Part shown: one piece after another, positions 7,290 to 14,221 of the stretch
Position numbering within the stretch: the first letter of the stretch is position 1
How the letters are laid out: every line of letters begins with the position of its first letter
Assembly: GCA_027451565.1 (NCBI GenBank)
Contig: DAIDJC010000032.1
Span: 1-17,360 of the forward strand
DNA: 17,360 nt
DNA from: Limisphaerales bacterium
GTDB lineage: Bacteria; Verrucomicrobiota; Verrucomicrobiia; Limisphaerales; UBA11358
Direction: 5' to 3'
The notes under the pieces: model-generated
The model's input: the letters and a program-made list of their open reading frames with translations, nothing else
What the model was told of the DNA's origin: nothing
Databases searched by the model: none
Position numbers and translations under genes: made by a program

Positions 7290-8188
7290 AAAGAAACCTT
7301 CTCACCATCATCATTGGCTCGGCGCTGATCCTTGTCTTTTTACTGCTCCTTTTTGTATTCCAGGTGCGTCAATCCGAGGTCGCGGTGGTGACCACCTTCG
7401 GCAGACCGGTGGCCAGCCTGGACCAGCCCGGCCCCTATTTCAAATGGCCATGGCCCATTCAAAAGGTTTATAAATTCGACCAGCGCATCCAGAATTTTGA
7501 GGACCGGTTCAGCCAGACCCTGACCCGGGACAATAACAACCTGATCGTGACCGTGTACGTGGGGTGGCGGATCAAGGATGCCGCCGCCTTCTATCCCAAG
7601 TTCCTGGGGTCAGTGCCAGCCGCGCAATCCGCCCTGGAAAACATGCTGCGCAACGCCAAAAACGAGGTCGTGGGCCAGCACAACCTGTCTGACTTTGTGA
7701 ATACAGACCCCTCCCAGCTCCAGTTTGACGAGATCGAGCGGCAGATGCAATCCGCCGTGGAGGCGGATTTGAACACGAACAATTACGGCATCAGCATTGA
7801 ATACCTGGGGCTGAAAAAGATCGAACTGCCCGAGAGCGTCACGCAGAGTGTGTTTGAACGCATGAAGGCGGACCGCCAGTTATTGATCAACAAGGAACAA
7901 TACCTGGGCGAGAAAGAGGCGACCATGATCCGTGCGGACGCGGACCGGCAGGCGGCGGAAACCATAGCCAATGCGCAGGCCTCCTCCATACGGATTCGCG
8001 GCGAGGCTGAGGCGGCTGCGGCGCCCACGTTGAAAGTTTTCGAGAAGAACCCGGACCTATACCTGTTCCTGCTGCGAATCCAGGCCTTGAAGGAATCCAT
8101 GAACCAGAAGACCACCCTGATCCTGGACAGCCGTTTTCCGCCCTTTGATTTGTTCACCCAATTGCCCACCAACACCGTGAGCCAGTGA
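7286..8188 (+). CDS. SPFH/band-7 protein, HflC-like
   Basis: A 300-residue single-pass membrane protein. A hydrophobic anchor (about 5-27) is followed directly by a band-7 domain: VRQSEVAVVTTFGRPVA, then PGPYFKWPWPIQKVYKFDQR. The HflC-type motif LPESVTQSVFERMKADRQ (about 180-197) leads into a charged Ala/Glu-rich coiled coil ending RGEAEAAAAP. The C-terminal region, with FLLRIQALKESM, matches HflC order. In E. coli HflC joins HflK in a large ring around FtsH; no ftsH is visible here. Because flotillin-like proteins share this fold, I give no symbol. The start ATG overlaps the previous stop (ATGA), and the next gene begins one base after this stop. It is the middle member of a three-gene SPFH set. 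Confidence 0.88.
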   Translation: MKRNLLTIIIGSALILVFLLLLFVFQVRQSEVAVVTTFGRPVASLDQPGPYFKWPWPIQKVYKFDQRIQNFEDRFSQTLTRDNNNLIVTVYVGWRIKDAAAFYPKFLGSVPAAQSALENMLRNAKNEVVGQHNLSDFVNTDPSQLQFDEIERQMQSAVEADLNTNNYGISIEYLGLKKIELPESVTQSVFERMKADRQLLINKEQYLGEKEATMIRADADRQAAETIANAQASSIRIRGEAEAAAAPTLKVFEKNPDLYLFLLRIQALKESMNQKTTLILDSRFPPFDLFTQLPTNTVSQ

Positions 8189-8189
8189 T

Positions 8190-9308
8190 ATGAGCCAGGA
8201 ACCCAATTCAATGCATGGCGGGGAGTCCGACCCCGGCAAAACGCGGGCTGGGATGGCAGGGCCTGATATGCCGGAGGCTCTGGATTCCTCATCACAGGCT
8301 TTGGCGGAGGCCTTAAGCAGCAGTTTCACCGTGGTCAAGGTGTTGATGGTGTTGATGGTGGCAGGCTTTTTTGCGTCGGGATTTTTCACCGTGGGCCCGC
8401 AGGAGAAGGCGGTGATCCTGCGCTTTGGCCGTCCGGTGGGAGAGGGTGAAAAACGGCTGTTGGGCGCGGGATTGCATTGGTCATTTCCCTACCCGATTGA
8501 CGACGTGGTGCGCATTCCGATCACCCAGCAGCAGGTGGTCACCTCCACAATAGGCTGGTACCACACCACACCGGAGCAGGAACTGAGCGGCGAGGAATTG
8601 CCGGTGGGACCCTCACTCAACCCTGCGGTGGACGGGTACCTGATCACCGGAGACCGAAACATAGTCCATTCACGAGCCACGCTGAGATATCATGTGGAGG
8701 ACCCGTTTGATTTTACCTTTCACTTTGAGGCGGCATCCAACCTGGTTCAAAACGTGTTGAACAACGCGTTGCTGTACACAGCGGCGCGGTTCAAAGTGGA
8801 CGATATTTTGTTGAATCAGGTGGCGGCTTTTCGGGAGGCGGTGCAGGACCGGGTGGAGGATATGGCGCAGGAGGAGCATTTGGACATCGTGGTGGAGCAA
8901 TGCGACGTGGAGAGCAGGCCGCCGCGGCAATTGCAGGCGGTGTTTGACCAGGTGACCATAGCCCGGCAAAACCGGAACAAGGCGCTGATAGACGCCAACA
9001 GCTATACCAACCAGATATTAAGCCAGGCCCAGGGCATGGCCTCGACCATTCTCAGCCAAGCCTCGGTGTACAGCGCCAATTACCTGACCAACGTGGTGGC
9101 GGAGGCGCGACGGTTCAACGATCTTCTGCCGCTCTACCGGGACAATCCCAACCTCTTCACGCAACAATACCTTGTCAATGCCATGGCCGAGGCACTGACC
9201 AACACGGAAAAATGGATGGAACCCCTGAGCGACTCCGGAAAGAGTACGGAAGTGCGCCTGATGTTGAACCGCGAACCGCTCCAACCCAAGCCGGTCACCG
9301 GCTCCTAG
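8190..9308 (+). CDS. SPFH/band-7 protein, HflK-like
   Basis: A 372-residue protein: a polar cytoplasmic N-terminus (1-45), one hydrophobic helix (about 47-67), then a band-7 domain starting VGPQEKAVILRFGRPVGEGE. The HflK hallmark appears at about 148-171 (DGYLITGDRNIVHSRATLRY followed by HVEDP), and a helical Gln/Ala-rich coiled region follows at 250-310. After DLLPLYRDNPNLFTQQYLVN there is a short tail with repeated Leu/Pro. The length is close to typical HflK (about 400), without its Gly-rich start. It sits 1 nt after the HflC-like gene and 7 nt before a metal ATPase gene, so all four are very likely co-transcribed. The combination suggests a mixed SPFH complex that scaffolds or regulates a membrane enzyme; the ATPase is the nearest candidate client (inference). 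Confidence 0.88.
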   Translation: MSQEPNSMHGGESDPGKTRAGMAGPDMPEALDSSSQALAEALSSSFTVVKVLMVLMVAGFFASGFFTVGPQEKAVILRFGRPVGEGEKRLLGAGLHWSFPYPIDDVVRIPITQQQVVTSTIGWYHTTPEQELSGEELPVGPSLNPAVDGYLITGDRNIVHSRATLRYHVEDPFDFTFHFEAASNLVQNVLNNALLYTAARFKVDDILLNQVAAFREAVQDRVEDMAQEEHLDIVVEQCDVESRPPRQLQAVFDQVTIARQNRNKALIDANSYTNQILSQAQGMASTILSQASVYSANYLTNVVAEARRFNDLLPLYRDNPNLFTQQYLVNAMAEALTNTEKWMEPLSDSGKSTEVRLMLNREPLQPKPVTGS

Positions 9309-9315
9309 TCCTGCT

Positions 9316-11346
9316 ATGCAAGTCACATCGCTCCTGAGTCACCAGCATTCCGATCATTCCCATCATGGCCACAAGCATGATGAAAACTGCGGGTGCGGCC
9401 AAGACCATTCCCATTCCGTGGTTCACTTGTGGCAACTGGTCCTGGGGGTGGTTTTTGTGCTGAATGCCTACCTGGTGGGCTGGCTCATGTCCTCGGACAG
9501 CACCCTGGCCAGCGCCAGTGCCTTCATCGGGGCCATCATCCTTGGATATCCCATTGTCCTCACGGCCATACGCGACCTTCGGATTGGAAGGCTGAGCATC
9601 AACGAATTGGTGGCCATAGCGGTGCTGGCGGCCTTTGCCTCGGAAGATTACAAGACCGCCGGGGTGGTGGCTTTTTTCATGCTCACGGGGGAACTGATCG
9701 AAACCCAGACGGCAGAGGGCGCGCGGGATTCCATTGAGTCGTTGATCAAGCTTACACCCACCAAGGCCCGCCGCATCCGGCGCAGTGAAGCCGATGGCAC
9801 GGAGCAGGAGGAGGAAATCGCCGCAAGCGAACTCACAGTGGGGGACACAATTCGCATCCGCCCCGGAGACAACGTGGCTGCGGATGGGGTGATCCTGCGC
9901 GGTCAAGGATCTTTCAACCAGGCCACCATCACGGGTGAATCCCTGCCTGCCGATAAAAAGCCGGGTGACGAGGTTTATGCCGGGACCCAAAACCTGACCG
10001 GGTTGCTGGAAATCCGGGTGAGCCGCGCCGGGCAGGATACCACGCTGGGAAGAGTGCGGGAGCTGATCATTGCGGCGGAGCAGACCAAGCTGCCAATACA
10101 AAAAATCGTTGACCAGTACATGGGGTTTTACACTCCCCTGGTTCTGGTGATCGGCGCGTTGGTGTGGGCTTTCACCCATCAACTGGACCGGGTCATAGCA
10201 GTGTTTGTGGTTTCATGCCCCTGCGCCTTTATTTTGGCGACGCCCACGGCAATGGTGGCAGCCTTGTCTGCGGCAGCCCGGCTGGGGATCCTGATTAAAA
10301 ACGTGGCGGACATCGAGGCTGCGGCTAAAATCAACGCGTTTGTCTTCGATAAAACCGGGACTCTCACGACAGGCCAACTGGCTGTCAGCCGACTGGTGCC
10401 GCTGGGCGACATCAAGCCTGCTGAATTGCTGCTGGTGGCGGCTTCCGCCGAGAAGTACAGCAACCATCCCACTGCCAAGGCCCTTGCAACCCTGGCGGGT
10501 GAGGCGGGGCTGTCGCTTTTGGAGCCGGCAGATTTTTCGGAGACCCCCGGTCGTGGAATCCAGGCCCGTGTGAATGGGGCGAGCGTCCTTGTGGGCCGCG
10601 CGCAGTGGCTGCGCGACAATGGCTTGGATGGTTCCTTCGAGAAGAGCGTGGACCTCCATGAAACCGAGGGTTGGAGTCTTATTTTCGTGTCCCGGGATGG
10701 CCAATGCATCGGATGGGTGGGCATGCAGGACCAGACCCGCGCGGAGGCTCGCGTGGCACTGGAAGAACTTAAGGCCGCCGGCGTCCGGCGCGTGGCCATG
10801 ATCTCCGGCGACCGCCAGGTGGTCGCCAACCGGGTGGCCGGGGAAATTGGGTGCAATGAGGCCCGCGGAGACTGCCTGCCTCAAAACAAGGTGGAATTTG
10901 TCCATGCCATGAAAGCCAAAGGATACCGGGTGGCCGTGGTGGGAGACGGGGTGAATGACGCCCCGGCCCTGGCTGCCGGGGATATTGGCATTGCCATGGG
11001 TGCCGCCGGCAGTGAGGTGGCCATCCACAGCGCCACCATCGCCCTGATGAACAACGACCTTCGCCGCCTACCCTTCCTGGTTTCCCTCTCCCGCAGCACC
11101 AGGGCGGTGATCAACCAGAATTTCGCCTTCGGGGTATGCTTCATCATCGTGGGCCTGTCGGCCTCAGCCTTTGGGTTCATTGGCCCCATCACCGCCGCCA
11201 TCCTGCATGTGACCGGCACATTGATCGTCATTTTCAACAGCGCACGACTGGTCCGCAAGGGCGAGGACCTGGAACACACGCCGCAAGCGACGCCTGAAAA
11301 AGCATCGGCACCACGAGCCAGCACATGGAAACCTCAAGCAGCGTGA
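9316..11346 (+). CDS. P1B-type heavy-metal-translocating ATPase with His-rich N-terminus
   Basis: A 676-residue ATP-driven metal pump of the inner membrane. The cytoplasmic N-terminus has no HMA (GMTCxxC) domain; instead residues 9-33 are His-rich and contain CGCG (25-28), a likely soft or borderline metal-binding tail. The core is complete: TGES (206-209) in the actuator domain, CPC (301-303) in the transport helix, DKTGT with phosphorylated Asp345, the NHP motif with His384, and GDGVNDAP (543-550). The last helices read INQNFAFG (599-606) and AAILHVTGT (627-635), with a His in the position used by some Zn/Mn/Co-type pumps, rather than the YN/MxxS signature of Cu pumps. Metal specificity is therefore open: Zn, Mn, Co or Cd are as likely as Cu. 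It follows SPFH gene 3 by 7 nt and ends on GTGA. Confidence 0.93.
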   Translation: MQVTSLLSHQHSDHSHHGHKHDENCGCGQDHSHSVVHLWQLVLGVVFVLNAYLVGWLMSSDSTLASASAFIGAIILGYPIVLTAIRDLRIGRLSINELVAIAVLAAFASEDYKTAGVVAFFMLTGELIETQTAEGARDSIESLIKLTPTKARRIRRSEADGTEQEEEIAASELTVGDTIRIRPGDNVAADGVILRGQGSFNQATITGESLPADKKPGDEVYAGTQNLTGLLEIRVSRAGQDTTLGRVRELIIAAEQTKLPIQKIVDQYMGFYTPLVLVIGALVWAFTHQLDRVIAVFVVSCPCAFILATPTAMVAALSAAARLGILIKNVADIEAAAKINAFVFDKTGTLTTGQLAVSRLVPLGDIKPAELLLVAASAEKYSNHPTAKALATLAGEAGLSLLEPADFSETPGRGIQARVNGASVLVGRAQWLRDNGLDGSFEKSVDLHETEGWSLIFVSRDGQCIGWVGMQDQTRAEARVALEELKAAGVRRVAMISGDRQVVANRVAGEIGCNEARGDCLPQNKVEFVHAMKAKGYRVAVVGDGVNDAPALAAGDIGIAMGAAGSEVAIHSATIALMNNDLRRLPFLVSLSRSTRAVINQNFAFGVCFIIVGLSASAFGFIGPITAAILHVTGTLIVIFNSARLVRKGEDLEHTPQATPEKASAPRASTWKPQAA

Positions 11347-11426
11347 CCTATCGAGGAGGCTTTGCGAGAAGGCCTCTCCACCTGCCCTGCCCCGAGCCAG
11401 GCAGCAGGCAGGCCGGTTGCGCATGA
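11343..11426 (+). other. Candidate bridging micro-ORF, metal ATPase to ABC ATPase
   Basis: A 27-codon frame starts at GTG 11343 on the GTGA of the ATPase stop and ends at TGA 11424-11426, sharing ATGA with ATG 11423 of the ABC ATPase. It fills the gap exactly and supports 11423 as the ABC start. The peptide begins MTYRGGFARRPLHLP and is basic, Cys-containing and unrecognised. Its 84-nt length equals that of the frames in the next two gaps. Confidence 0.25.
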
Positions 11427-12658
11427 GTAACTGGAAAAACCGAAAATCTCCCATGACTGACATACAGGCAAATCCAACGGCCCAGGCCCCGGCAGCGGCG
11501 GCCACCGGGGAAACGGTGGTCTCCGTGCGTGGTTTGACCAAAGTTTTCAAGGATTTTTGGAACCGCCCCAAGGCTAGGGCGGTAAATGAAGTGGATTTCG
11601 AGGTGCGCCAGGGAGAGGTTTTCGGCCTGCTCGGTCCCAATGGCTCGGGAAAATCCACCACGGTTAAGCTTATCCTGGGGTTGCTCAATCCCACCCGCGG
11701 CCACATCGAGGTTTTTGGTCGTTCGCCGCGCCATGTGGCAACCAAGCGCCGGATTGGATACCTCCCGGAGGAATCCTACCTGTACCGCTATCTCGATTCC
11801 CGGGAAACGCTGGATTTTTTTGGCAACCTGTTCCACCTGCCGCGGAAGGAAAGAATGCGCAGGACAGCACAACTCCTGGAAATGGTGGGCCTGGGCCAAA
11901 CCCAGACCCGCGCCGTGGGCGAATTTTCCAAAGGCATGCAGCGGCGCATCGGACTGGCACAGGCGTTGATTAATGACCCCGACCTGGTCATCCTGGATGA
12001 GCCAACAGCCGGGCTGGACCCAATAGGCTGCCGAGAGGTCAAGGATTTGATCCTGGCTCTGGCCCGCCGCGGCAAAACGGTCATTCTCAGCAGCCACCTG
12101 CTCTCGGACGTGGAGGATGTGTGCGACCGGGTGGTGATCTATTACGGTGGACGCATCCAGGCTGCGGGTCCGCTGCGGGAACTTCTATCCGAACCGGACA
12201 CGCTGCGCATCACCACGCCCGTGCTGGCAAGGTCCACCCTGGAAAAGGTGCTGGAAATCATCCGGCAGGACATATCCGGGCAGGAGGTGCGGGTGGAGAA
12301 CCCCACCCAAAACCTGGAAAGCTATTTTCTATCCGTGGTTGCGCGGGCGAGATCCTCGGGCGAAACAAGCGGAGCGCAGTCTGGAGCCGCACTGGCGGAG
12401 TATCTGCGGCCCGCGTCCGCAGACAAGGACACGGGCAACAGGCTTTTGGAAAAACTGGTCCTTCCATCCAATCCAGTCCGTCCGGCTGCCGCTGCAGCTC
12501 CGGCTGAAAAAATCGTGGACGAACAGAAATTGGCGGCGCTGGCCACGGGCACGAAGCTGCAACCATCCGCCCCTCCTGTTCCACCCGCCCCGGCAGCCGG
12601 GCCCGATCTGGCCAAGGCGGATGAAAAACTTTCCACCTTGTTGGGCAAGCAGAAATGA
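11423..12658 (+). CDS. ABC transporter ATP-binding protein (ABC-2 exporter type)
   Basis: A 411-residue nucleotide-binding subunit, longer than the usual 240-320. The ATPase domain shows Walker A GPNGSGKST (71-79), a GYLPEES Q-loop region with Glu in place of Gln, signature FSKGMQRRIG (168-177), Walker B LVILDEPTAGLDP (188-200) and the switch His in SSH (223-225), so it should be active. After about residue 300 the tail is Ala/Pro-rich and contains three short charged-hydrophobic segments: GNRLLEKLVLP, DEQKLAALATG and ADEKLSTLLGK. ATG 11423 overlaps the preceding micro-ORF stop; ATG 11453 (10 codons in) is an equally sensible alternative because similarity begins only near VVSVRGLTKVF. Its partner is the permease gene 84 nt downstream. 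Confidence 0.92.
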   Translation: MSNWKNRKSPMTDIQANPTAQAPAAAATGETVVSVRGLTKVFKDFWNRPKARAVNEVDFEVRQGEVFGLLGPNGSGKSTTVKLILGLLNPTRGHIEVFGRSPRHVATKRRIGYLPEESYLYRYLDSRETLDFFGNLFHLPRKERMRRTAQLLEMVGLGQTQTRAVGEFSKGMQRRIGLAQALINDPDLVILDEPTAGLDPIGCREVKDLILALARRGKTVILSSHLLSDVEDVCDRVVIYYGGRIQAAGPLRELLSEPDTLRITTPVLARSTLEKVLEIIRQDISGQEVRVENPTQNLESYFLSVVARARSSGETSGAQSGAALAEYLRPASADKDTGNRLLEKLVLPSNPVRPAAAAAPAEKIVDEQKLAALATGTKLQPSAPPVPPAPAAGPDLAKADEKLSTLLGKQK

Positions 12659-12738
12659 ATTCCAGCCTTATCCACCCCACGCGGGAGCCTGTATGGGGAA
12701 AGCCCACCCAGAGAATCCCGCGAACCGCCCCACATTGA
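12655..12738 (+). other. Candidate bridging micro-ORF, ABC ATPase to permease 2
   Basis: A 27-codon frame (begins MNSSLIHPTREPVW) starts on the ATGA of the ABC ATPase stop and ends at TGA 12736-12738, 4 nt before the permease ATG. It has the same 84-nt length as the frames in the neighbouring gaps but an unrelated peptide. It is unrecognised and Pro/Arg-rich. Confidence 0.25.
12680..12722 (+). other. Intercistronic stem-loop between ABC ATPase and permease 2
   Basis: CGCGGGA (12680-12686) is complementary to TCCCGCG (12716-12722), giving a 7-bp outer stem. Inside it, TGGG-GAAAG-CCCA (12694-12706) forms a short hairpin. The structure ends 20 nt before the permease start. It could tune the ATPase-to-permease ratio or mark an RNA processing site; there is no T-tract, so it is unlikely to be a terminator. 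Confidence 0.3.
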
Positions 12739-12742
12739 AACC

Positions 12743-14134
12743 ATGCAGCAAATTCTGGCCATAACCTGGTTGACATGGAAGGCGGCTTTGCGATTCCGGC
12801 TTTTTTCCGTCATCGCGGTTTTGCTGGCGCTGGCGGTGGTCGGTTTGCCGATGATCATCAAGGATGATGGCACGGCGCAGGGTTTCACCCAGATCATTCT
12901 GACTTACACCCTGACCGCCATCACTGCTTTGCTGGGGCTTTCCACCCTTTGGCTTTCCTGCGGGATCCTGGCACGGGATATTGAGGACAGCCAGATACAA
13001 ATGGTGGTGACCAAGCCGGTGGGGCGCTGGCAGGTATGGCTTGGAAAATGGCTGGGGATAGCGCTTTTGGACGCCATTTTGCTGGCCCTTTCCGGCGCTT
13101 GTGTTTTTGGACTTCTTCAATGGCGCGCATCGAGTTTGCCTCCGGCGCAGCAAGCCATTTTGCGGCAGCAGGTGATGGTGGCCCGTGGCTCCGCCAGGCC
13201 GGCGAACGTGGATGCGGACATTCAAGCAGAGACCGAGACGGTTCTGCAAAACAGACTCAAAAGCAGCCCGGACCTGGCCCGCTCCGCGGATTTGCCCGAG
13301 GTTCGCCGGCAGATTCTTGAACAGGTCAAGGCCGATTTTCAGCTTGTTCCATCTGGATACACCCGGACCTGGCAAATTGACCTGGGGTATGCCCGCAAGG
13401 AAATCCAGGGCAAGCCCCTGCAATTGCGGATCAAATTCAACTCATCCACCCCCAGCCTCACAGGGACGTACACCCTGGTGTGGCAGGCGGGAGACGCCAG
13501 TTCCACGAACGCCTGGCAGAGTAATCCCCTCAGCCTGGCACCGGACACTTTCCATGAAATAACCCTGCCGCCCGACCTGTGCTCTCCCGATGGGAAACTC
13601 ACCTTGGTGGTGGCCAATCCCAATGCCAGCTCTCTGCTTTTCCCGCTGGATGACGGCATTGAAGTCCTTTACCCGGAAACCACTTTCGCGCTTAATTTCG
13701 TGCGCGGACTGGCCATTATTTATTTCTGGCTCCTGCTCATGGCGGCTATGGGATTGATGGCGGCAAGTTTTCTCTCCTTCCCGGTGGCCACTTTTTTTGC
13801 CCTGGCCCTGATGACGGTGACGCTCTCAAGCTCCACGCTGGCTGAATCCGTGGAATCCGGTTCCGTGGCGGCGGGCAATGAGGAAACCGGGGCAGCCGGC
13901 CACTCCGTGACTGATGTCGTCCTGATTCCAGCCTTCAAGGCTACCCTGACACTGATTGAATTGGTCAAGGGATTCTCGCCCATTGACAACCTGAGCACCG
14001 GGCGGAGCATAGGCTGGGATGAAATAGCCAGGGCCTTTTTTCAGATAGATTTTCTCCTGGGCGGCTTTTTTGCCGGCCTCGGGATGTTTGCCCTTCACCG
14101 AAGGGAACTGGCCTCGGCGCAAAGCTCCTCATGA
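12743..14134 (+). CDS. ABC-2 type transporter permease with large extracytoplasmic insert (permease 2)
   Basis: A 463-residue membrane subunit, the probable partner of the ABC ATPase just upstream. Hydrophobic segments lie near 20-38, 48-72, 105-125, 318-343, 347-365, 389-409 and 434-452. The ABC-2 motif ARDIEDSQIQMVVTKPVGRW (77-96) follows the second segment, as in permease 1. Between the third and fourth segments is a soluble region of roughly 190 residues (130-315): first helical and charged, then beta-rich (for example PLQLRIKFNSSTPSLTGTYT), which by topology should face outside the cytoplasm. A Gly/Glu/Ser-rich loop (366-388) precedes the last segments. The substrate is unknown. It starts with ATG and no Shine-Dalgarno motif, and ends in ATGA, the start of another micro-ORF. 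Confidence 0.87.
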   Translation: MQQILAITWLTWKAALRFRLFSVIAVLLALAVVGLPMIIKDDGTAQGFTQIILTYTLTAITALLGLSTLWLSCGILARDIEDSQIQMVVTKPVGRWQVWLGKWLGIALLDAILLALSGACVFGLLQWRASSLPPAQQAILRQQVMVARGSARPANVDADIQAETETVLQNRLKSSPDLARSADLPEVRRQILEQVKADFQLVPSGYTRTWQIDLGYARKEIQGKPLQLRIKFNSSTPSLTGTYTLVWQAGDASSTNAWQSNPLSLAPDTFHEITLPPDLCSPDGKLTLVVANPNASSLLFPLDDGIEVLYPETTFALNFVRGLAIIYFWLLLMAAMGLMAASFLSFPVATFFALALMTVTLSSSTLAESVESGSVAAGNEETGAAGHSVTDVVLIPAFKATLTLIELVKGFSPIDNLSTGRSIGWDEIARAFFQIDFLLGGFFAGLGMFALHRRELASAQSSS

Positions 14135-14214
14135 AACATTCCTTGAAGCCGGGACATTTTAAAATCGCAGGCCCATCCCCCACTGCTTTGGCGGATACAG
14201 GCCGGGCAACTTGA
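14131..14214 (+). other. Candidate bridging micro-ORF, permease 2 to anchored helical protein
   Basis: A 27-codon frame (begins MKHSLKPGHFKIAG) starts on the ATGA of the permease stop and ends at TGA 14212-14214, 7 nt before ATG 14222. It is the third 84-nt bridging frame in a row. The peptide is basic and unrecognised. Confidence 0.25.
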
Positions 14215-14221
14215 ACCGCAC

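Noticed and set aside
7286..9308. Naming the two later SPFH genes hflC and hflK
   Set aside because: Motifs fit, but there are three paralogues, the order is reversed relative to hflK-hflC, and no FtsH is present, so orthology is not shown.
9295..10182. Long minus-strand frame of 295 codons opposite the metal ATPase gene
   Set aside because: It is antisense to an ATPase with every catalytic motif; no family-like motifs were seen in the antisense product.
10213..11028. Minus-strand frame of 271 codons opposite the ATPase nucleotide-binding domain
   Set aside because: It is a shadow frame of a secure gene with biased His/Gly/Pro content.
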